NCBI GenBank assembly: GCA_937910265.1
Contig: CALEPD010000227.1
Coordinates: forward strand, 1 to 5,518
DNA length: 5,518 nucleotides
Direction: 5' to 3'
Origin: an uncultured Bacteroidales bacterium
GTDB lineage: Bacteria > Bacteroidota > Bacteroidia > Bacteroidales > P3
Below the pieces are notes generated by a model, which ran no database searches, was not told the origin of the DNA, and saw only the letters and a list, made by a program, of their open reading frames with translations. The translations under genes and the position numbers were made by a program. Positions 1 to 4,508 of this stretch are shown here, piece by piece (position 1 is the stretch's first letter; the number at the start of each line of letters is the position of its first letter).

Positions 1-1
1 T

Positions 2-100
2 ATTCCTGATATCCTTGTGCGGAATGACCTTTCTCTGATAGATCCGGCTATGGATGAGTCAAGTATTAATGCTGCTGTCACATATATAATGAATAATTAA
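2..100 (+). CDS. C-terminal end of a probable S41/tricorn-type peptidase (5' partial)
   Basis: An open frame enters from the left edge and gives 32 residues before TAA at 98-100. It begins IPDILVRNDLSLIDPAMDES and ends in an Ala-Ala-x-x-Tyr-Ile-Met helix. A 'PDI-V-ND' segment, then an acidic stretch and a short helix 'A--YI', is how many S41 (C-terminal processing or tricorn-like) peptidases end, so that is the best guess. No catalytic residue is inside the window. The next start codon follows after only 7 bases, suggesting one transcript. The piece is AT-rich like the following gene and unlike everything after about 345. Family assignment from so short a tail is tentative. Confidence 0.45.
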   Translation: MPDILVRNDLSLIDPAMDESSINAAVTYIMNN

Positions 101-107
101 TAATACA

Positions 108-455
108 ATGAATAATCGTTTGTTTTCTATCCTTTTCTGTGTTATATTGTCTTGCTTTTCAGCATTAGCGCAGAATGAAATCATCACCTTGAAAGATGGT
201 ACAATAATGAAAGGCTATATAGCCAAGCAAACCTTCGCTACAGGTAAGGTTGAAATTGCGTATTCAGAGCTTACCACTAATGTCAAAGTAAGTGAAATTC
301 TCAATGAAGTCAATTTCAAAAGAGATTGTGATGAACTTTCTGATTTATGGAGAGATTGGGCTATACTCTTGATGCTGCAGCAGTTGCCACAAGTGTATAT
401 TTCATCTTCAGAACAATCGGATGCTTCTCAGGATCGTTCATCCTTCGTGTTATGA
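108..455 (+). CDS. Small exported protein of unknown function, N-terminal part, with an artefactual tail
   Basis: The frame starts with ATG at 108 and runs to a stop at 455, but only about residues 1-85 look like one protein. Residues 1-22 are a signal peptide: basic start (MNNR), hydrophobic core, and an A-L-A-Q end with likely type I cleavage. A beta-rich stretch follows with 'ITLKDGTIMKGYI' at about 25-37, a pattern common in exported Bacteroidota proteins of unknown function, and 'LWRDWA' at 80-85. From about residue 86 the frame translates the sugar transporter DNA in the wrong frame (Leu/Gln/Ser-rich, no resemblance to the first part), so the true C-terminus is missing. G+C is about 35% before the switch and about 50% after it. 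No function can be assigned. Confidence 0.6.
   Translation: MNNRLFSILFCVILSCFSALAQNEIITLKDGTIMKGYIAKQTFATGKVEIAYSELTTNVKVSEILNEVNFKRDCDELSDLWRDWAILLMLQQLPQVYISSSEQSDASQDRSSFVL
344..366 (+). other. Junction 1: exported-protein gene to sugar-transporter gene
   Basis: The identity of the sequence changes here without any repeat element or transposon end. Bases 345-362 read Leu-Trp-Arg-Asp-Trp-Ala in the upstream gene's frame, and 347-364 read Met-Glu-Arg-Leu-Gly-Tyr in the transporter frame. Both are plausible native residues, so the exact breakpoint is ambiguous over roughly 20 bases. In the transporter frame a TGA lies two codons before the ATG at 347, and the transporter family needs well over 200 further residues upstream, so 347 is not a true start. 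Confidence 0.7.
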
Positions 456-799
456 ATCCGAAGCTTTTCTTCGGAATCAGTGCCGCTATGATTCTTGCAG
501 CTATGGGCGGACTCTTTGTCGCTGACACCAAGATCCTCCTCTATGCCTGCATCGCTCTCATCGGCTTCGGCAACTCCAACATTTTCTCGATCATCTTCTC
601 TCAGGCTCTCCTTAATGAACCAGAACAGAAGAATGCCGTTTCAGGACTTATGATTATGGGACTCTTCGGCGGTACTATCTTCCCGCTTGCAATGGGATAT
701 GCTGCCGATATGATGGGACAGAGCGGTAGTGTGGCTGTAATGGCTGTAGGTGCTGTCTATCTGATGGTTTATACATTCTTGATTAAAAAGGCAAGATAA
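347..799 (+). pseudogene. Sugar MFS transporter (FucP/GluP glucose/galactose type), C-terminal fragment
   Basis: This is the C-terminal part of a proton-coupled sugar symporter of the inner membrane. The 150 residues contain five hydrophobic segments (about 11-32, 40-59, 63-86, 96-118 and 127-147), which fits helices 8 to 12 of the 12-helix MFS fold. 'VYFIFRT', 'FGNSNIFSIIF' (about 74-84) and 'SGLMIMGLFGGTIFPLAMG' (about 99-117) match the Bacteroidota glucose/galactose transporter family that I know, whose members are about 390-420 residues. About 240 N-terminal residues are therefore absent. The ATG at 347 is internal (Met-Glu-Arg). The next ATG follows the stop by two bases and begins a probable fructokinase, as in Bacteroides fructan-utilisation loci. 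A half-transporter like this would not function. Confidence 0.8.
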
Positions 800-830
800 T
801 TATGGAAAGATATATTGTCGGTATGGGCAC
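800..830 (+). other. Junction 2: sugar-kinase start to GSCFA gene
   Basis: A second change of gene identity. Up to about 828 the sequence reads MERYIVGMG, the expected start of a PfkB-type sugar kinase; then 'ACCCCTTAA' gives Thr-Pro-stop where the family has Glu-Ala. From 800 onward the GSCFA frame is open (Leu-Trp-Lys-Asp-Ile-Leu-Ser-Val-Trp-Ala-Pro-Leu), directly preceded by the transporter's TAA in the same frame. The two readings overlap, so the breakpoint is ambiguous over up to about 30 bases. No inverted repeat or transposase is present. Confidence 0.65.
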
Positions 831-837
831 CCCTTAA
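802..837 (+). pseudogene. First codons of a probable PfkB-type fructokinase, cut off
   Basis: ATG at 802 lies two bases after the transporter stop and opens a reading frame of 11 codons, MERYIVGMGTP, ending in TAA at 835-837. Bacteroidota fructokinases commonly begin with a 'I-VGMGEALWDVLP'-like stretch, and in fructan loci they sit next to a transporter of the type found just upstream. The first nine residues fit that start; the last two do not. I read this as a real gene start whose remainder was replaced by GSCFA DNA. Nine residues cannot prove the family, so the assignment depends largely on the neighbour. Confidence 0.45.
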
Positions 838-1186
838 CCGTCGCCTGTTGGACAACGGAATACGCACACTTTTCACAGTCAGCCCCATACGCCATTGGAG
901 TGATGGAGCCCATGGCAACCAGCTGAGCAAGTCAACCCTGTTGCTGGCTGTCGACGCTATGCCTCATGCCGATTATTTCCCATCGTACGAGATCATGATG
1001 GATGAATTGCGCGACTACCGCTTTTACGCAGATGACATGCAACATCCCACACCGCTTGCAGTACAGATAATCTGGGAGCGTTTCCAGGAGACATATATGT
1101 CACCTGCGACCCGAAACTCCTGCAACATAAATATAAAACAATACAAACGAACGTTACACAGACAAATAAACGAATCCCGAATATGA
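815..1186 (+). pseudogene. GSCFA-domain protein, C-terminal fragment
   Basis: GSCFA proteins are a Bacteroidota-rich family of unknown biochemical role, related to SGNH-type hydrolases. Numbering from the TTG at 815 (123 codons before TGA), the hallmark stretches are FTVSPIRH (20-27), DGAHGNQLSK (30-39), YFPSYE (54-59), DELRDYRFYADDM (63-75) and the His-Pro pair at 77-78 in the place of a late catalytic-like histidine. The N-terminal half, including the Gly-Ser-Cys-Phe-Ala motif that names the family, is absent because of the switch at about 800-830, and TTG is merely the first start-like codon. Residues after SPATR (96-100) no longer resemble the family, which normally continues for several dozen residues, so the end may also be truncated or frameshifted. 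The stop overlaps the ddl start by four bases (ATGA). Confidence 0.75.
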
Positions 1187-2172
1187 AGAAAAACATTGCT
1201 CTGGTTATAGGCGGCTATTCTGGCGAATATGAGATTTCGATCAACAGCGGCTGCCAAGTATACGAATCAATCAATAAAGACAAATACAATGTCTATAAAA
1301 TTGTAGTATCGCGCGACAAATGGTACTGGCTGACCGACAACAGCGACCAACTGCCTATCGACAGAGGGAACTTTACCGTCAACGAAAACGGAAACATTGT
1401 TCATTTCGACCTGGCGTTTATCATTATTCACGGCAACCCCGGCGAAAACGGGGTGCTTCAAGGATACTTTGACATGCTGGGAATACGATACACCACCTGT
1501 GGATTCTACACTTCGGCATTGACCTTCAACAAGGGATACTGCAATCCTGTGGTACGCAATTTCGGCATAGTCAGCCTGGCCAAGTCAAAATTGCTCCATG
1601 GCAACCAACCCATCTACCCCCAAGCGTTGCTCGACGAATTCCACTTACCCGTGTTTGTCAAACCCGCATCGGGCGGAAGCAGTGTGGCAACAACAAAAGT
1701 AAAACAGCCTGAGGATTTGATGCCTGCCATTGAAGAGGCATTGAAGGAAGACACAGAAGTGCTGGTAGAGGAATTTATACAAGGCCGCGAGTTTGATTGC
1801 GGAGTAATGCGCACCACCGATAAGAAGCTTGTGTTCCCCGTTACCGAAATCATACCTACCGGAGGCCATGAATTTTTCGATTATGCGGCCAAGTACGACG
1901 GTTTCAGCAATGAGATAACCCCCGCCGAAGTCGAACCGGAAGTATCGAAACACATTCAGGAGATCTCATCGCAGTTGTACGATTTGCTTGATTGCCGTGG
2001 AGTAGTAAGATTCGACTATATATACGATACCGAAAAAGATGAATTGTTTTTCCTCGAAGTGAACACCATACCGGGACAGAGCGCTGAAAGTATCATACCC
2101 AAACAGGCACGGGCCATGGGTATCTCTACGGCGGAACTGTACGAGATGATTATAACAACCGCACTTGCCTGA
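1183..2172 (+). CDS. ddl: D-alanine--D-alanine ligase
   Basis: Cytosolic ATP-grasp enzyme that joins two D-alanines using ATP, making the dipeptide that MurF adds to the peptidoglycan precursor. At 329 residues it is full length. Aligned by eye to E. coli DdlB: Glu15 in 'GYSGEYEIS' (Glu15), 'HGNPGENGVLQG' at 83-94 (HGRGGEDG motif), Lys160 and Ser166 in 'VKPASGGSSV' (Lys144, Ser150), 'EEFIQGREF' at 196-204, Tyr238 in 'DYAAKY' (Tyr216), Arg276 (Arg255), metal ligands Asp278, Glu292 and Asn294 in 'EVNTIPG', and Ser303 (Ser281). The tyrosine at 238 is what D-Ala-D-Ala rather than D-Ala-D-lactate ligases carry. The ATG at 1183 has an A-rich leader and no Shine-Dalgarno, normal for Bacteroidota. 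It begins within the stop of the GSCFA remnant, and the DUF454 gene follows 36 bases after its stop. Confidence 0.96.
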   Translation: MKKNIALVIGGYSGEYEISINSGCQVYESINKDKYNVYKIVVSRDKWYWLTDNSDQLPIDRGNFTVNENGNIVHFDLAFIIIHGNPGENGVLQGYFDMLGIRYTTCGFYTSALTFNKGYCNPVVRNFGIVSLAKSKLLHGNQPIYPQALLDEFHLPVFVKPASGGSSVATTKVKQPEDLMPAIEEALKEDTEVLVEEFIQGREFDCGVMRTTDKKLVFPVTEIIPTGGHEFFDYAAKYDGFSNEITPAEVEPEVSKHIQEISSQLYDLLDCRGVVRFDYIYDTEKDELFFLEVNTIPGQSAESIIPKQARAMGISTAELYEMIITTALA

Positions 2173-2208
2173 TTGCCTTTGTTGGGAAATCATCATCACA
2201 TATCCTGT

Positions 2209-2589
2209 ATGAAGAAATCGACATTTGTAATACTTGGATGCGTTGCAGTAATATTCGGTGCAGTGGGAGTGGTTTTACCAGGACTTCCCACTACACCGTT
2301 TCTGCTATTGGCATCATGTTTTTTTTACCGCAGCTCGCCCAAACTACAGTCATGGCTACTAAATTCGTGGCTCGGTGAGTATATCAAAAACTACCACAGA
2401 CAGGGAGGCATGACCCGCATACAGAAAGCCGGAGCAGTTGGCATGATGACTGCCATGGTGCTTATTTCCACAATATTCATGATTCCAGACGAATCGGTTG
2501 CCAAAATCATTGTCCCCATAGCTGGAGCCATCGGCGCCGGAGTGGTGATATGCGTTGTCCCCAACGCCAATAAACGCAACGAAGAATAA
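2209..2589 (+). CDS. DUF454 (YbaN-type) small inner-membrane protein
   Basis: A 126-residue membrane protein of unknown function. I chose ATG 2209 (MKKSTFVILG) because the frame upstream (from TTG 2173) encodes His-rich residues unlike the family, whereas proteins of this family start right before the first helix. The diagnostic segment is 'VLPGLPTTPFLLLASCFF' at about 22-39, followed by 'RSSPKLQSWLLN' and 'LGEYIKNY', which match the DUF454 pattern of an LPTTPF motif, an Arg-Ser-Ser-Pro stretch and a Leu-Gly-x-Tyr-Ile element. Hydrophobic segments lie at about 4-24, 26-41, 74-92 and 97-117. It ends in a charged NKRNEE tail. It is 36 bases downstream of ddl on the same strand, so cotranscription is likely, although no functional link to cell-wall synthesis is known to me. 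Confidence 0.88.
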   Translation: MKKSTFVILGCVAVIFGAVGVVLPGLPTTPFLLLASCFFYRSSPKLQSWLLNSWLGEYIKNYHRQGGMTRIQKAGAVGMMTAMVLISTIFMIPDESVAKIIVPIAGAIGAGVVICVVPNANKRNEE

Positions 2590-2729
2590 CCTTTCCCTAC
2601 CCCACAATCCCTTCCCCCCATTTCTCATAACATATACCGGACATGGGTTGGAAGCAATTCTGACAACAGAATGGTGCATTTTCAATGACAATTGAGTGTA
2701 CCGACAGCATTTCGGCACCCTACAATAAA

Positions 2730-2758
2730 AAAAGTGTTTCGGTTTCCGAAACACTTTT
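2730..2758 (-). terminator. Intrinsic terminator of tRNA-Cys, possibly bidirectional
   Basis: A perfect 13-base-pair hairpin: AAAAGTGTTTCGG at 2730-2742, loop TTT at 2743-2745, and CCGAAACACTTTT at 2746-2758. On the minus strand the stem is followed by an unbroken T run (complement of the A run at 2727-2733), a standard rho-independent terminator for the tRNA. Its first stem base is the last base of the tRNA's CCA end. On the plus strand the stem ends in four T before GG, so it could also weakly stop transcription coming from ddl and the DUF454 gene. Confidence 0.9.
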
Positions 2759-2831
2759 GGAGGTCGCTTCCGGATTCGAACCGGAGTAGCAGGTTTTGCA
2801 GACCTGAGCCTAGCCACTCGGCCAAACGACC
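2758..2831 (-). tRNA. tRNA-Cys (anticodon GCA), CCA encoded
   Basis: The minus strand folds into a complete cloverleaf of 71 bases plus an encoded CCA. Acceptor stem GGTCGTT pairs with AGCGACC (one G-U), then TG, a 3-bp D stem GCC/GGC with loop GAGTGGCTA, T26, anticodon stem CAGGT/ACCTG with loop CTGCAAA (anticodon GCA, T33, A37), a 4-base variable region CTAC, T stem TCCGG/CCGGA with loop TTCGAAT, and discriminator T73. The U73 discriminator and GCA anticodon are the main identity elements for cysteinyl-tRNA synthetase. The gene is a single-tRNA transcription unit: own promoter about 20 bases upstream and own terminator directly after the CCA. Confidence 0.96.
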
Positions 2832-2850
2832 TTCTCTCTTTTAGCGGGTG

Positions 2851-2882
2851 CAAAGGTACATATTTTTTTCGATACAGACAAA
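2851..2882 (-). promoter_or_regulatory. Bacteroidota housekeeping promoter for tRNA-Cys
   Basis: On the minus strand the sequence reads TTTG (complement of 2879-2882), 20 bases, then TACCTTTG (complement of 2851-2858). This matches the -33 TTTG and -7 TAnnTTTG consensus of the Bacteroidota primary sigma factor with the preferred spacing. An A tract (complement of the T run at 2883-2890) sits directly upstream and may act as an UP-like element. The predicted start is around 2840-2846, giving a tRNA leader of roughly 10-15 bases. Confidence 0.88.
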
Positions 2883-3028
2883 TTTTTTTTCACTTCATTC
2901 ATTACCAGCCAGTTTATCAACCCGACTCAATGAACCATCTGTAATTTTATATTTCAAACAAGTCCATAAAAGGGCATTTTGCAAACAGTCATTATGGCAC
3001 CGGATCAATTTACAGAAGCCGCCTTCAG
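2883..3028. other. Gene-free spacer between tRNA-Cys promoter and aldehyde dehydrogenase
   Basis: About 146 bases with no recognisable gene. Together with 2590-2729 and the tRNA unit this makes a 439-base stretch without protein genes. Short frames cross it on both strands, but none resembles a known family and each is a continuation of a frame antisense to, or overlapping, the dehydrogenase. I see no clear hairpin terminator for the dehydrogenase here. The bases next to the tRNA promoter are very AT-rich. Confidence 0.5.
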
Positions 3029-4429
3029 TTAGTGATCTTTTCTCTGGGGAAACACCTTTTTGAGCAAATTGCCGAACTGCGCAAAATAGGAGGGATAACG
3101 GAACCACATATCGAAGCAAAGCGACGAACGGAAAACGGCTCGCTGGTGGCTGAATGTGATGTACGAATATTTGCCATGGTAGTTTCCGATGCCACTGTTC
3201 TGAGCTCCGCCAAACGGGAGGTTGTGGTTGACGATGTGCATCAAGGTGTCGTTGACGCATGCGCCTCCCGAAGTGGTTGCCCGCAACACTTTGCGTGCAT
3301 TCTTCTTGTCGCCGAAATAGTATAGTGCCAATGGTTTTTCACCTTTATTGATGTACGCCGCAACCTCGTCAAGGCGGTCGAAAGTCAGCAACGGGAATAT
3401 TGGACCAAAAATCTCGCGTTGCAGCAGTTCGTGGTCATGGGGCACATTTTCGACAACAGTAAAAGCCATGCACCGCCGCTGTATATCGTACTCGCCACCC
3501 ACGAGAATGCGGGCTCCCGACGACTTCAGTTCCTCGACATATCCCACCAACCGCTTCATCGATTTGTCGTTGACGATATGGGGATAGTAGTCGGCCAAGA
3601 GCTGGCCTTCGGGATAGAATTGCTGCAGCTGGCGCTTGAGTTCTTCTACAAAACGCTGTTTCACGCTATTGTGTACCAATAGATAATCGGGGGCAATGCA
3701 AGTCTGACCGGCATTGACACATTTGCCGAAAGCGACACGTTTTGCGGCAATCGCCAGATTGGCACCGGCATCGACAATACAGGGGCTCTTACCTCCCAAC
3801 TCAAGGGTTACGGGAGTGAGATATTTTGCCGCCGATGCCATGGCTATCTTACCCAATTCAGGACTTCCGGTGAGAAATATATGGTCCCATTTCTGCTCAA
3901 AGAGAAGTGCATTCACATCGCGGTGTCCCTCAAGCACCAACACCTCCTGTTCGGTAAAAACAGCGGAGACAATCTTACGGATGATCTGATTGGTGGCCGG
4001 GGCGTCGGGCGACAGTTTGAGTGTGACCACGTTGCCCGCGGCAACTGCACCCACAAGCGGCATAAGAGCCAGGTGGAAAGGATAGTTCCATGGTGAAACA
4101 ATCAACGTTAACCCGTGTGGCTGGTATTGCACCCAGCTTGAGCCCGTAAGCGACAAAAGCGAAGAGGGGACCCTACGCGGCTTGCGGAAACGGCGGCACC
4201 ATTTCAACTGCTGGTTCATTTCTCCGAGTACTATCATCAACTCGGTGGAGAACGATTCGAACAACGATTTATTGAGATCGCTGTGCAAGGCCTCTGCAAC
4301 AGCATGCAATTCGGATTTCACCGCACTCCGAAGCATGCGCAATTTATTCATACGATAGCGCCAATCGAGCGTGGCGCCCGAAGCGAAAAAGGCACGTTGG
4401 CGCTCTATTTTATCAAAGATGGTAGACAT
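3029..4429 (-). CDS. Aldehyde dehydrogenase, class 3-like (NAD(P)-dependent)
   Basis: Oxidises an aldehyde to its acid with NAD(P)+; class 3 members act on fatty, aromatic or other hydrophobic aldehydes, but the substrate here is unknown. Numbering from ATG 4429 (466 residues): 'SPWNYPF' with catalytic Asn115, coenzyme Lys138 in 'TLKLSPDAP' (family usually KPSE, so Leu and Pro-Asp replace Pro and Glu here), 'FLTGSPELGK' at about 185-194, general base Glu210 in 'LELGGKSP', nucleophile Cys244 in 'NAGQTCIAPDY', 'EIFGPIFP' at about 339-346, and 'LPFGGAQNSGIGNYHGKY' near 404-421. The C-terminal 'FRYPSYFAQFGNLLKK' corresponds to the Tyr/Phe-Pro-Pro-Tyr tail of class 3 enzymes. No signal peptide, so cytosolic or peripherally membrane-associated. 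A TTG at 4435 would add two residues; ATG is preferred. It lies 79 bases downstream of mnmA, same strand. Confidence 0.94.
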   Translation of the reverse strand: MSTIFDKIERQRAFFASGATLDWRYRMNKLRMLRSAVKSELHAVAEALHSDLNKSLFESFSTELMIVLGEMNQQLKWCRRFRKPRRVPSSLLSLTGSSWVQYQPHGLTLIVSPWNYPFHLALMPLVGAVAAGNVVTLKLSPDAPATNQIIRKIVSAVFTEQEVLVLEGHRDVNALLFEQKWDHIFLTGSPELGKIAMASAAKYLTPVTLELGGKSPCIVDAGANLAIAAKRVAFGKCVNAGQTCIAPDYLLVHNSVKQRFVEELKRQLQQFYPEGQLLADYYPHIVNDKSMKRLVGYVEELKSSGARILVGGEYDIQRRCMAFTVVENVPHDHELLQREIFGPIFPLLTFDRLDEVAAYINKGEKPLALYYFGDKKNARKVLRATTSGGACVNDTLMHIVNHNLPFGGAQNSGIGNYHGKYSYITFSHQRAVFRSSLCFDMWFRYPSYFAQFGNLLKKVFPQRKDH

Positions 4430-4508
4430 AGTCAATAATCAAAGTGTTGATGCCGCCTTGGCGAGAACAAAAGCGGCAAAAAGTATCGGTGCGACAAAAG
4501 CTGGACAC

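Noticed and set aside
340..830. The transporter island as a mobile element or gene cassette
   Set aside because: There is no transposase, terminal inverted repeat, recombination site or complete gene in it; both ends are cut within coding sequence.
2657..2672. Hairpin ATTCTG-ACAA-CAGAAT downstream of the DUF454 gene
   Set aside because: Only six base pairs, AT-rich, with no T run after it; too weak to call a terminator.
2359..2853. 164-codon minus-strand frame over the DUF454 gene and tRNA
   Set aside because: It crosses the tRNA, its terminator and most of a recognised membrane-protein gene, and its product is Arg/His/Cys-rich low-information sequence.
2895..3260. Minus-strand frame of 121 codons covering the spacer left of the dehydrogenase
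   Set aside because: Most of it overlaps the dehydrogenase C-terminus in another frame, and the 45 or so residues over the spacer show no family resemblance or start signal.
4451..4478. Inverted arms TGCCGC / GCGGCA between mnmA and the dehydrogenase
   Set aside because: Six pairs with a 16-base loop and no T run on either side; consistent with chance.
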